Source: Desulfuromonadales bacterium (GTDB lineage: Bacteria; Desulfobacterota; Desulfuromonadia; Desulfuromonadales; BM103). Taken from it: 10,073 bases of DNA. Position numbers and translations under genes: made by a program. The notes under the pieces were generated by a model that was not told the origin of the DNA, searched no databases, and saw only the letters and a program-made list of their open reading frames with translations. This document shows, piece after piece, positions 1-6,135 of the stretch (within the stretch, counting starts at the first letter, position 1; each line of letters begins with the position of its first letter). Location: contig JAOUDB010000057.1 of the NCBI GenBank assembly GCA_029859485.1, positions 1 to 10,073 on the forward strand, given 5' to 3'.

Positions 1-95
1 ATGGCGAGCAGCAGGCCAAGCAGACCCAGGGCCAACAGGGTTCGGGTCAGGATGGTAAGCAATGATTTTTTCTGTTTTTCTTTCTGTTTTGGCAT
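1..95 (-). CDS. N-terminus of a membrane-anchored protein (partial, off left edge)
   Basis: An open frame reads leftward from an ATG at 95 to the window edge and gives 31 complete codons. The first 11 residues are very lysine-rich (MPKQKEKQKKS). They are followed by a leucine-rich hydrophobic run (LLTILTRTLLALGLLGLLLA) that looks like a signal anchor or the start of a transmembrane helix, so the N-terminus should be cytoplasmic. A GAGGGTT-like ribosome binding site lies just upstream of the ATG. The gene is divergent from pyk. Short basic anchors of this kind are common in class A penicillin-binding proteins and other periplasm-facing enzymes, but nothing diagnostic of a family is present, so no function is assigned. 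Confidence 0.6.
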   Translation of the reverse strand, partial: MPKQKEKQKKSLLTILTRTLLALGLLGLLLA

Positions 96-127
96 ATAAC
101 CCTCGATTGAGCCTGATATCTCTACAT

Positions 128-147
128 GAAGAAGAGCCCTCTTCTTC
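128..147. repeat. Inverted repeat in divergent intergenic region
   Basis: GAAGAAGAG and CTCTTCTTC form a perfect 9-bp inverted repeat separated by two bases. No T-tract follows, so it does not look like an intrinsic terminator. It lies about 30 bp upstream of the minus-strand start at 95, where an operator could act, but no specific regulator is recognised. Confidence 0.45.
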
Positions 148-167
148 CCATAAGGGTGTAAGATACA

Positions 168-188
168 GGTAGAACTGACTTTTCTACC
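168..188. repeat. Inverted repeat GGTAGAA-N7-TTCTACC
   Basis: Perfect 7-bp arms at 168-174 and 182-188 are separated by 7 bp. The repeat is in the middle of the 219-bp region between the divergent genes. Its symmetry and spacing fit a dimeric repressor or activator site, but this is inference from symmetry only. Confidence 0.4.
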
Positions 189-204
189 ATAGCACTTCCC
201 TTTT

Positions 205-221
205 CGGCAACACTTTTGCCG
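205..221. repeat. Inverted repeat CGGCAA-N5-TTGCCG upstream of pyk promoter
   Basis: Perfect 6-bp arms at 205-210 and 216-221 end two bases before the proposed -35 hexamer of the pyk promoter. The same half-sites recur at 4068-4089 over the tolQ promoter with a longer spacer. It may be an activator or repressor site. A role as terminator is unlikely because no T-run follows on either strand beyond a short TTT. Confidence 0.4.
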
Positions 222-223
222 GT

Positions 224-251
224 TTAACAGGCCTCTGCGCTATGCTATAGT
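224..251 (+). promoter_or_regulatory. Putative sigma70-type promoter of pyk
   Basis: TTAACA (224-229) and TATAGT (246-251) are separated by 16 bp and each differs from the sigma70 consensus at one position. Transcription would start near 258, leaving a leader of about 57 nt. The leader is A-rich and ends in a strong Shine-Dalgarno sequence. A small hairpin (AAGGT at 285-289 with ACCTT at 297-301) sits just before that site. Confidence 0.55.
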
Positions 252-314
252 CAGGTGATCTAGAAAAGAGAGAATAAAAATTGTAAGGTCCACAAAACCT
301 TTAAAGGAGATCTT

Positions 315-1754
315 TTGTCTGTCATAGCTTTTCGTCGAAACAAGATAGTCGCCACGGTTGGTCCGGCCAGTTGCAGCAAAGAGATGCTGCTGGCTCTAAT
401 GGAGGCGGGCGCCGATGTCTTCCGCCTTAACTTTTCTCACGGCCAGCATGATGCTTTAACCGAAACGGTGGCTCTGATCCGGCAGATCTCGCGGAATCGC
501 AAGCGCGCTGTTGCTATTCTCGGTGACCTGCAGGGACCAAAAATTCGTACCGGTATGATGCGCGGCGATGTTATGACCCTGACCAGTGGTGAAAGAGTGG
601 TGATTACCACGGCCGATGTTTTGGGCGAGGATGGTGTTATTCCAACCACGTACAATGCACTCCCTCAGGATGTGAGTGATGGCGACAGAATCCTCCTGGA
701 TGACGGCCTGTTGGAGCTTCAGGTTGAAAAAATCAGCGGCGAACAAGTGCATTGCCGTGTGCTTGTGGGAGGTCAGTTGAAGAATCGCAAAGGCATGAAC
801 CTGCCGGGTGTGGCCGTCTCTGCACCCGCTCTGACCGAAAAAGATCTGGCCGACCTAGAGTTTTGCATAGAGCAGGAGCTTGACTACCTGGCTCTCTCCT
901 TTGTGCGTACGGCGGCAGAAGTCATCGAGCTCAAAAAACTTCTCGCGCAAAGTGAGGCGTCGATCCAGGTGATCGCCAAGATTGAGAAACCGGAAGCGGT
1001 GGAAGCTTTTACTGAAATCCTCGCAGCGGCCGACGGCATCATGGTGGCGCGCGGTGATCTGGGCGTGGAGATCAACTCGGAAAAAGTTCCCCTGATCCAG
1101 AAGCATATCATCCGGCAGTGTAACCTGGCCGGTAAGCCGGTCATCACGGCAACCCAGATGCTGGAGAGCATGGTCAATAACCCGCGACCGACCCGCGCCG
1201 AGACGTCCGATGTTGCCAACGCGATCCTCGATGGTACTGACGCGGTCATGTTGTCTGCGGAAACAGCTTCGGGAGATTATCCCTGTGAAGCGGTGGAGAT
1301 GATGGTGCGGGTTGCCGTCGATGTTGAGCGAGACCCGCAGCTCAAGGAACAGTTTTTTCATCCCCTGTCAGAACAGAGCAGCACACCTAGCCTCACCGAA
1401 TCAATTGGCCAGGCCGCCTGTCGTGTCGCTGAAAACGTCGGTGCAGCCGCCATTCTGGCTTTCACCCAGACCGGCAGTACGGCCGCCTTGGTTGCCAAGT
1501 ATCGGCCGCCCATGCCGGTCTATGCTGTGACCCCGACCCTGGCGGTTCGTCGACGCATGGCCCTCTATGCAGGAGTGCGCTCTATCCGTGTTGATATCGA
1601 AGGGGACACGGAAGCGCAGATCCGCTCGGTGGACGCGGCGGTTCTTGAAGCTGGAGTTCTTAGCAAGGGAGATATCGTGGTGATTACCATGGGCAGCCCG
1701 CTTTCTGATCCCGGTACCACCAATCTGCTCAAGGTTCACCAGCTTGGCAGTTGA
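315..1754 (+). CDS. pyk: Pyruvate kinase
   Basis: This enzyme catalyses the last step of glycolysis in the cytoplasm, converting phosphoenolpyruvate and ADP to pyruvate and ATP. The 479-residue length is normal. Visible landmarks are RLNFSHG at 37-43 (substrate and K+ site), [10 protein letters not shown] at 71-80, the active-site segment with Lys222 and Glu224 (VIAKIEKPE), RGDLG at 246-250 with metal-binding Asp248, and TATQMLESM at 278-286. The B domain lies roughly at 80-175. The C-terminal regulatory-type domain covers about 350-479. The start is TTG: an AAAGGAGAT ribosome site lies 5 nt upstream and no in-frame ATG occurs before residue 24, which is already inside the barrel. It is the first gene of a likely transcript continuing into queC after 41 bp with no terminator. 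Confidence 0.97.
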   Translation: MSVIAFRRNKIVATVGPASCSKEMLLALMEAGADVFRLNFSHGQHDALTETVALIRQISRNRKRAVAILGDLQGPKIRTGMMRGDVMTLTSGERVVITTADVLGEDGVIPTTYNALPQDVSDGDRILLDDGLLELQVEKISGEQVHCRVLVGGQLKNRKGMNLPGVAVSAPALTEKDLADLEFCIEQELDYLALSFVRTAAEVIELKKLLAQSEASIQVIAKIEKPEAVEAFTEILAAADGIMVARGDLGVEINSEKVPLIQKHIIRQCNLAGKPVITATQMLESMVNNPRPTRAETSDVANAILDGTDAVMLSAETASGDYPCEAVEMMVRVAVDVERDPQLKEQFFHPLSEQSSTPSLTESIGQAACRVAENVGAAAILAFTQTGSTAALVAKYRPPMPVYAVTPTLAVRRRMALYAGVRSIRVDIEGDTEAQIRSVDAAVLEAGVLSKGDIVVITMGSPLSDPGTTNLLKVHQLGS

Positions 1755-1770
1755 TTGTAAATCCTGGAAC

Positions 1771-1790
1771 GCGTAACACGGAACGAGAAA
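1771..1790 (+). repeat. CG-rich leader motif before queC (copy 1)
   Basis: This 20-bp leader sequence (GCGTAACACGGAACGAGAAA) aligns without gaps to 2480-2499, the equivalent place before folE2, with 15 of 20 identities. The identical 3' end CGAGAAA includes the weak GAG ribosome site of queC. GGAACG also occurs twice here with a period of 14 (1766 and 1780). It may be a small dispersed repeat or a shared translation-control leader. Confidence 0.45.
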
Positions 1791-1795
1791 CTAAA

Positions 1796-2485
1796 ATGAA
1801 TAAAAAAGCAGTGGTTCTTTATAGTGGCGGTCTGGATTCAACGACCTGTATGGCGATCGCTAAAGCGGACGGTTTTGAGCCCTACGCGATGAGTTTTGCT
1901 TATGGCCAACGACACACCATCGAGCTGGAGAAAGCTCGTCAGTCTGCAGCAAAGATCGGTGCCGTAAAACACCAGGTGGTGGAGATCGACCTGCGCCAGT
2001 TCGGCGGGAGTGCTTTGACCGCTGATCTTGATGTGCCAAAAGATCAGAGCTCAACAGACGATATCCCCATCACCTATGTTCCGGCGAGGAATACGATCTT
2101 TCTGAGCTTTGCGCTCGGCTGGGCGGAAGTCCTCGGTGCCAGTGATATCTATGTCGGCGTTAACGCTCTGGATTATTCCGGTTATCCTGATTGTCGCCCT
2201 GAATTTATCAGCGCATTTGAAAATATGGCCAACCTTGCCACCCGGGCAGGTGTCGAGGGTGACCAGCCCTACACCATACATTCGCCATTAATCCAACTCA
2301 GCAAGGCGGAAATTATTCGCACTGGTCTGGACCTCGGCGTTGACTATGGCTTGACCCACTCCTGTTATGATCCGACTCCGGCAGGAATTTCCTGCGGACG
2401 CTGCGATTCCTGCTTTTTGCGTTTGAAAGGCTTTCGCGAGGCGGGCTTGGAAGATCCGATTGATTATGTGACGCGTGGCGCGTAG
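1796..2485 (+). CDS. queC: 7-cyano-7-deazaguanine synthase QueC
   Basis: QueC converts 7-carboxy-7-deazaguanine plus ammonia and ATP to preQ0, the precursor of queuosine in tRNA. The 229-residue protein has the PP-loop SGGLDS at residues 10-15, the family segment YVPARNT at 94-100, [15 protein letters not shown] at about 123-137, and a C-terminal zinc site made of Cys190, Cys200, Cys203 and Cys206 (CGRCDSC). The frame is open back to a TTG at 1751, but that adds 15 non-conserved residues. The ATG at 1796 matches the family start, with a weak GAG ribosome site 8 nt upstream. The last four codons (TRGA) fall inside a CG-rich repeat arm at 2472-2495. The next gene, folE2, supplies the first step of the same pathway. 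Confidence 0.96.
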   Translation: MNKKAVVLYSGGLDSTTCMAIAKADGFEPYAMSFAYGQRHTIELEKARQSAAKIGAVKHQVVEIDLRQFGGSALTADLDVPKDQSSTDDIPITYVPARNTIFLSFALGWAEVLGASDIYVGVNALDYSGYPDCRPEFISAFENMANLATRAGVEGDQPYTIHSPLIQLSKAEIIRTGLDLGVDYGLTHSCYDPTPAGISCGRCDSCFLRLKGFREAGLEDPIDYVTRGA

Positions 2486-2565
2486 CGCGTTGCGAGAAAA
2501 GGCAAAAAAATGAATCAAACAAAGCAAGACCAGGGTTCTTCGCAGCACGCGCCACACGCCACGCG
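2472..2565. repeat. Long imperfect inverted repeat enclosing the folE2 start
   Basis: The arm at 2472-2496 pairs with 2539-2565. Nine pairs (2472-2480 with 2557-2565) are followed by a mismatch, two pairs, a mismatch, six pairs (2485-2490 with 2547-2552), a 2-nt bulge (2545-2546), five pairs (2491-2495 with 2540-2544) and one G-T wobble. This totals 22 Watson-Crick pairs. The loop of about 42 nt holds the AAGG ribosome site and the ATG of folE2. The left arm also contains the queC stop codon. It could be a mobile palindromic repeat or an RNA structure controlling folE2 translation. Confidence 0.65.
2480..2499 (+). repeat. CG-rich leader motif before folE2 (copy 2)
   Basis: GCGTAGCGCGTTGCGAGAAA is a diverged copy of the 20 bp at 1771-1790, with 15 of 20 positions shared. 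It is also part of the left arm of the inverted repeat at 2472-2565, so the same sequence type occurs three times near queC and folE2 (two direct, one inverted). Confidence 0.45.
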
Positions 2566-3370
2566 CGCCACCGGCGACGCCGGCAGCATGCCTGACATGC
2601 AGAAGAGCCACGACGATCGCAACATCGCCATCGACAAGGTCGGCGTTAAGGATATCCGCTACCCGATCGTCGTCATGGACAAGAACAAAGAGCAACAGCA
2701 GACGGTTGCGCGCATCAACATGTATGTTGACCTGCCCCATCACTTCAAGGGCACCCACATGAGTCGCTTCATCGAGATACTCAATCAGTATCATGGCCAA
2801 GTCAGTATCGACCGCATGAACACAATGCTGTGTGATATGAAAAAGCATCTTGAGGCCAGTTGTGCCCACCTCGAACTGGAATTTCCGTATTTTATCGAGA
2901 AGCAGGCACCAGCGTCCGGAGCGCGCAGTTTGATGGAGTACCAGTGCAATATGACCGGCAGCCTCGGCGAGGATTACGATTTTGTGCTTGGCGTCACGGT
3001 ACCCATGACCTCGCTTTGCCCCTGTTCGAGGGAAATCAGCGAACGCGGTGCTCACAACCAGCGCAGTGCCGTGACCGTTGAGATCCGCTATACCGATCAT
3101 ATCTGGTTGGAAGACCTGATCGCGTGGGTGGAAGAGTGCGGCAGCGCACCGGTTTATGCCTTGCTCAAGCGTGACGACGAAAAAGCCTTAACCGAGATGG
3201 CTTACGATAATCCAATGTTTGTCGAAGACGTGGTGCGCAAGGTGACCCAGCGGTTACTCAAGGTTCCCGAGATCACCTGGTTCAAGGTTGCCTGTGAAAA
3301 TTTTGAGTCGATTCACAATCATTCTGCCTATGGCCAAGTGGAACGGACTAGACCTGAAAAGCGTGGATAA
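2510..3370 (+). CDS. folE2: GTP cyclohydrolase FolE2 (type IB)
   Basis: FolE2 hydrolyses GTP to 7,8-dihydroneopterin triphosphate, the first step of folate and of queuosine/preQ0 synthesis. It is the metal-flexible alternative to FolE. The 286-residue sequence shows family segments IAIDKVGVKDIRYPIVV (39-55), VDLPHHFKGTHMSRFIEIL (73-91), AHLELEFPYF (119-128), the active-site region SLCPCSREIS (168-177) with GAHNQRS (180-186), and the C-terminal ENFESIHNHSAY (263-274). Members of this family are usually near 260 residues. Residues 1-26 here are an extra, low-complexity segment (HAPHATRA) encoded by the right arm of an inverted repeat. ATG 2510 has an AAAAGG ribosome site 7 nt upstream, whereas ATG 2588 (MPDMQ) has none, so 2510 is preferred. 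It lies 24 bp after queC. Confidence 0.94.
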   Translation: MNQTKQDQGSSQHAPHATRATGDAGSMPDMQKSHDDRNIAIDKVGVKDIRYPIVVMDKNKEQQQTVARINMYVDLPHHFKGTHMSRFIEILNQYHGQVSIDRMNTMLCDMKKHLEASCAHLELEFPYFIEKQAPASGARSLMEYQCNMTGSLGEDYDFVLGVTVPMTSLCPCSREISERGAHNQRSAVTVEIRYTDHIWLEDLIAWVEECGSAPVYALLKRDDEKALTEMAYDNPMFVEDVVRKVTQRLLKVPEITWFKVACENFESIHNHSAYGQVERTRPEKRG

Positions 3371-4061
3371 ACCTGTGGAAAAGGTGGATAACTCGTTAAA
3401 TAGCAACATTTTTAATCATTCTGGCCCTGTTATCGGCCTGTTTGCCAAGGAGCCGGTTGCGGGTCGTGTCAAGACCAGGCTGTCTCCAGCCTTAACCACA
3501 GAGCAGGCCTGTTGGCTCTACCAGATCTCACTGTTCGAGACGGTGAATCGTCTGTTCGCCGCGGACTTGCCGCTGGTGCTCTGCTACGACGGACGACGGG
3601 AATGGTTCGCAGAAGCCTTTCCGGGGCTACCGCTACTGGCACAAGTTGGTGATAGTCTCGGCGATCGCATGAGCAATGCTGTCCAGGAACTCTTTCGTCA
3701 CCTTAATGGACCGGTTCTTTTGGCGGGCTCCGACAGCCCCGATTTACCCATCAGCCTGGTTGATCAGGCTTTGCAGACACTCCGGGAAACAGACGTGGTT
3801 ACCATCCCCTGCCGAGACGGCGGCTATGTTGTCGTCGGCCTGAGGCGGTCGGCCACAGAGTTGTTTGCCGGCATCCCCTGGAGCACTTCAGGGGTCTTGC
3901 AGGCAACCCGACAGGCCTGTCGGCGGATTGGCTTGAGCTACGCCGAAACAGAAGAGTGGTACGATCTGGATGAAATTGATGACCTGCGCCAGCTGGTAAC
4001 ACGTTCTCCCGAATCGGCGACCGCCCGTCATCTTCTTGCCGAGCTGCAAGAACGGCTATAA
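3330..4061 (+). CDS. TIGR04282/DUF2064 family glycosyltransferase-like protein
   Basis: The protein resembles the small GT-A-fold nucleotide-sugar transferase-like family (DUF2064, TIGR04282), whose substrate is not firmly known. From ATG 3330 it has 243 residues. Visible motifs are the nucleotide-binding IGLFAKEPVAGRVKTRLSP (35-53), the metal-binding-type GSDSPDLP (133-140), DGGYVVVGL (163-171) and WYDLDEIDDL (210-219). The start is uncertain. ATG 3330 overlaps folE2 by 41 bp and has no ribosome site. In-frame GTG codons at 3363, 3375 and 3384 would put the start closer to the conserved core. The first 30 residues from 3330 do not look conserved and overlap the DnaA-box-like cluster. Overlap with folE2 suggests translational coupling, but no functional link to queuosine is evident. 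Confidence 0.85.
   Translation: MAKWNGLDLKSVDKPVEKVDNSLNSNIFNHSGPVIGLFAKEPVAGRVKTRLSPALTTEQACWLYQISLFETVNRLFAADLPLVLCYDGRREWFAEAFPGLPLLAQVGDSLGDRMSNAVQELFRHLNGPVLLAGSDSPDLPISLVDQALQTLRETDVVTIPCRDGGYVVVGLRRSATELFAGIPWSTSGVLQATRQACRRIGLSYAETEEWYDLDEIDDLRQLVTRSPESATARHLLAELQERL
3362..3391. other. Cluster of three DnaA-box-like 9-mers
   Basis: CGTGGATAA (3362-3370), TGTGGAAAA (3374-3382) and GGTGGATAA (3383-3391) each differ at one position from TGTGGATAA, the reverse complement of the TTATCCACA DnaA box. All three have the same orientation within 30 bp. An AT-rich stretch follows (3396-3420). The first overlaps the folE2 stop codon. No dnaA, dnaN or other origin gene is present, so a DnaA-binding or titration site is possible but unproven. 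Confidence 0.35.
4033..4052 (+). repeat. Hairpin at the 3' end of the glycosyltransferase gene
   Basis: TTCTTGC (4033-4039) pairs with GCAAGAA (4046-4052) over a 6-nt loop. It ends 9 bp before the stop codon's last base. There is no following T-tract, so it is not a convincing intrinsic terminator. It could slow or stabilise the 3' end of the upstream transcript. Confidence 0.25.
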
Positions 4062-4067
4062 ATTCAT

Positions 4068-4089
4068 CGGCAAGCCGGTTGACTTGCCG
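4068..4089. repeat. Inverted repeat overlapping tolQ promoter -35
   Basis: CGGCAAG (4068-4074) and CTTGCCG (4083-4089) are perfect 7-bp arms with an 8-bp spacer. The right half overlaps the proposed -35 box at 4079-4084, where a bound protein would block RNA polymerase. Weak termination of the upstream transcript is an alternative, but no T-run follows. The half-sites match those at 205-221 before pyk. Confidence 0.4.
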
Positions 4090-4107
4090 TCAGCGCTACC
4101 CGATAAT
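4079..4107 (+). promoter_or_regulatory. Putative sigma70-type promoter of tolQRAB
   Basis: TTGACT (4079-4084) and GATAAT (4102-4107) are spaced by exactly 17 bp, each with one deviation from consensus. Transcription would begin near 4114, about 63 nt before the tolQ start. It separates the tol genes from the upstream pyk-queC-folE2 run. Confidence 0.7.
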
Positions 4108-4176
4108 CAATTGGTAGATAAGGCTGGTCTTTTGATGTTGCCAGTCTGACAACCCGTAAGCGTAAGGAGATCTCCC

Positions 4177-4848
4177 TTGGAATTGGTTCTTAATGCCGGC
4201 CCGATAGTCAAGCTGGTCCTGTTGATTCTGGTTTATTTTTCCGTGGTCTCCTGGGCCATTATTTTCTACAAGCAGCTGGTCATTCACCGTGCGATTGGTG
4301 ACTCGGAGCGTTTCCTCGATTTTTTCTGGTCGAAAAAAAGCTTCGATACCATCGGTAAGGGCCTTGATGACTATCGGCATTCACCTCTCACGGTGCTGTT
4401 TCGCGAAGTCTACAGTGAGCTGGCCCAGAACCGTCGCCAGAGCGAAGGCCAGGAAGATGGCAACCTGGTGGCTGACCTCGGCGAGCAGGAACGGGTGGCC
4501 CGGGTGCTGCGGCGCTCCACGACTTCACAGACCCAGCGACTGGAAAAATATCTCTCTTTTCTTGCCACCACCGGCTCGGCAGCGCCTTTTATCGGCCTGT
4601 TCGGCACGGTTTGGGGCATCATGGATGCCTTCCATGGCATCGGGACCAGCGGCAGTGCTTCGCTGGCTGTTGTCGCACCGGGTATTTCAGAAGCGCTGGT
4701 CGCGACAGCAATCGGCTTGGTCGCAGCGATTCCGGCCGTTATCGGGTACAACCACTTTGTTAACAAGATCAACGTTTTGATTGGCGAGATGGATAATTTC
4801 TGCCAGGAGATGTTGAACATTGTCCAGCGTATGAGCCGGGGTCGTTAA
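4177..4848 (+). CDS. tolQ: TolQ, proton channel subunit of Tol-Pal
   Basis: TolQ is the inner-membrane MotA/TolQ/ExbB-type stator that, with TolR, uses the proton gradient to energise TolA during envelope constriction. The 223 residues show three membrane segments at about 9-31, 125-155 and 165-192. A cytoplasmic domain lies between the first two. The conserved signatures are [10 protein letters not shown] at 140-149 and [21 protein letters not shown] at 167-187, with channel-facing threonines Thr144 and Thr177 corresponding to those known in E. coli TolQ. The start is TTG 4177, supported by AAGGAG 7 nt upstream. tolR begins one base after the stop. The Tol context and the following tolR, tolA, tolB and pal distinguish it from ExbB. 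Confidence 0.96.
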   Translation: MELVLNAGPIVKLVLLILVYFSVVSWAIIFYKQLVIHRAIGDSERFLDFFWSKKSFDTIGKGLDDYRHSPLTVLFREVYSELAQNRRQSEGQEDGNLVADLGEQERVARVLRRSTTSQTQRLEKYLSFLATTGSAAPFIGLFGTVWGIMDAFHGIGTSGSASLAVVAPGISEALVATAIGLVAAIPAVIGYNHFVNKINVLIGEMDNFCQEMLNIVQRMSRGR

Positions 4849-4849
4849 T

Positions 4850-5272
4850 ATGGAAGTTGGTCAAAACAGCAATCGCCGGCGCACGGTGCTAGCCCAGATC
4901 AACGTGACACCCTTTGTCGACGTCATGCTGGTCCTGCTGATCATTTTCATGGTCACGGCACCGATGATGGAAAAGGGTGTAGATGTTGCCTTGCCAGAAG
5001 TTGAAAACGCGCCGAACCTTACTGCGGTCAAAGAGCCTCTGGTGATTACCGTAACCCGCAAGGGCGAAATCATGGTCGGCAAGAACAGCGTCGCTGATGC
5101 GGGTAAGTTGACTCCGGTGTTGCAGCAGGTGTTAAGTGAACGTGAAGACAAGGCCGTCTATTTGGAAGCCGACAAGGCGGTGCCTTATGGCACGGTCGTC
5201 AAGGTGATGGCTGCAATCAAGCGCGCCGGAGTCGCCAAGCTTGGTATGGTGGCTCAGGAACCACAAGAGTAA
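4850..5272 (+). CDS. tolR: TolR, ExbD-family proton channel subunit
   Basis: TolR is a bitopic inner-membrane protein that pairs with TolQ in the proton-driven motor and has a periplasmic peptidoglycan-interacting domain. The 140 residues comprise a short basic cytoplasmic tail (1-17), the signature INVTPFVDVMLVLLIIFMV (17-35) with the essential membrane Asp24 (equivalent to Asp23 in E. coli), and a periplasmic ExbD/TolR domain to the end. Length is typical. The ATG lies one base after the tolQ stop, with a GGGG ribosome site in the tolQ tail, so translation is probably coupled. The next start codon follows its stop directly. Confidence 0.96.
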   Translation: MEVGQNSNRRRTVLAQINVTPFVDVMLVLLIIFMVTAPMMEKGVDVALPEVENAPNLTAVKEPLVITVTRKGEIMVGKNSVADAGKLTPVLQQVLSEREDKAVYLEADKAVPYGTVVKVMAAIKRAGVAKLGMVAQEPQE

Positions 5273-6133
5273 GTGAGTGCGCCTCTGATGCCTGTCGAGT
5301 CTCTGCGCCAAATCAACGCTTTTCACAAGGACCCGAAGTTCGGTCGCTTGCTGCTTGTCTCTCTGCTCGTCCACGGCCTGGTCTGGGTGGCCTTCACCGT
5401 TGACCTGTTCGGCACCAAGACCCGCCCCAAGCCCCCGGTCTATTACGTTGACCTGATTCACAAACCGGTGCTCAATCCACAGGCGGGACGACCCGATCCC
5501 CGTCCGGCTAAGAAGCCGAAAGCTGCGGAAGTCAAACGCACGGTCCAGACCGCACCACCTGCGGTGCAGAAAAAGGCCAAGCCTGCCGTCAAACCTTTGG
5601 TCAAACCGGTACAGACCAGCAAGACCAAGCCGAAGCCGAAGCCAGTGGCGAAACCGGCGGTCAAGTCAGATAAGCGTAACGAACAGCAGGTGAAGAGCGC
5701 CCTTGATGAGATTCGGGAACGCCAAAAGCGTCAAGCTGAGCGCGATGCCATAAAAGACAAGATTGCCAAATTAAGCGCAGGGGCGGCCACCGTCGCAGCC
5801 GACGTGCCGGTGGGGATGCCTGACGGTACGGGTGACGAGGTGGGTGTCAGTGCTCTGGCTTTTGTGCAGGCTTTTATCCAGCAAAACTGGGCTCTTTCTC
5901 CTTATCTTCTGGATCAGTCACGACTCCGTGATCTCGAAGCGAAAGCCACTCTGACCTATACGGCGTCCGGAGAAATGATCCGTTACCGTATCAATACACC
6001 CTCAGGGAATCAGCAGTTCGATGATTCACTGAAAAGAGCAATCACCAAATCGAAGCAGTTGCCGCAGCCCTTGCCGAAACAGCTCGATCTGTTGGTCACC
6101 TTCAACCTTAAGGAAATGGCCCGGGGAAAATAA
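5273..6133 (+). CDS. tolA: TolA-like periplasm-spanning protein
   Basis: TolA carries energy from the TolQR motor across the periplasm to TolB/Pal. The 286 residues fit a three-part TolA/TonB plan. A cytoplasmic stub is followed by a transmembrane helix at about 25-45 that retains the conserved S-x3-H motif (Ser30, His34). A Pro/Lys-rich linker at about 50-135 contains KPKPKPVAKP. A charged helical stretch spans 133-168. The C-terminal domain at about 192-286 resembles TolA/TonB C-terminal domains (FVQAFIQQNW, LTYTASGEMIRYRI). The linker is much shorter than E. coli TolA's long helical domain and more TonB-like, but position in tolQRAB decides the name. GTG 5273 abuts the tolR stop. ATG 5288 is an alternative without a ribosome site. 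Confidence 0.88.
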   Translation: MSAPLMPVESLRQINAFHKDPKFGRLLLVSLLVHGLVWVAFTVDLFGTKTRPKPPVYYVDLIHKPVLNPQAGRPDPRPAKKPKAAEVKRTVQTAPPAVQKKAKPAVKPLVKPVQTSKTKPKPKPVAKPAVKSDKRNEQQVKSALDEIRERQKRQAERDAIKDKIAKLSAGAATVAADVPVGMPDGTGDEVGVSALAFVQAFIQQNWALSPYLLDQSRLRDLEAKATLTYTASGEMIRYRINTPSGNQQFDDSLKRAITKSKQLPQPLPKQLDLLVTFNLKEMARGK

Positions 6134-6135
6134 GC

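Noticed and set aside
855..1361. Minus-strand frame of 168 codons opposite pyk
   Set aside because: It lies entirely within conserved pyruvate kinase coding sequence, and its composition (many Arg, His and Asp) is typical of an antisense shadow.
1751..1795. Longer QueC from TTG 1751, overlapping the pyk stop
   Set aside because: The additional 15 residues are not QueC-like and contain the CG-rich leader motif. ATG 1796 matches the family start just before the PP-loop strand.
2288..3100. Minus-strand frame of 270 codons opposite queC and folE2
   Set aside because: It is the antisense shadow of two clearly recognised genes, with His/Ala/Val-rich low-information sequence and no ribosome site.
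3362..3391. Chromosomal replication origin
   Set aside because: Only imperfect 9-mers are present, without dnaA, dnaN, gidA or a clear unwinding region nearby. A DnaA-binding site is left as a hypothesis only.
5590..5660. Tandem DNA repeat in tolA
   Set aside because: The AAGCCG-type repetition simply encodes the Lys-Pro linker of TolA and is normal for this protein class.
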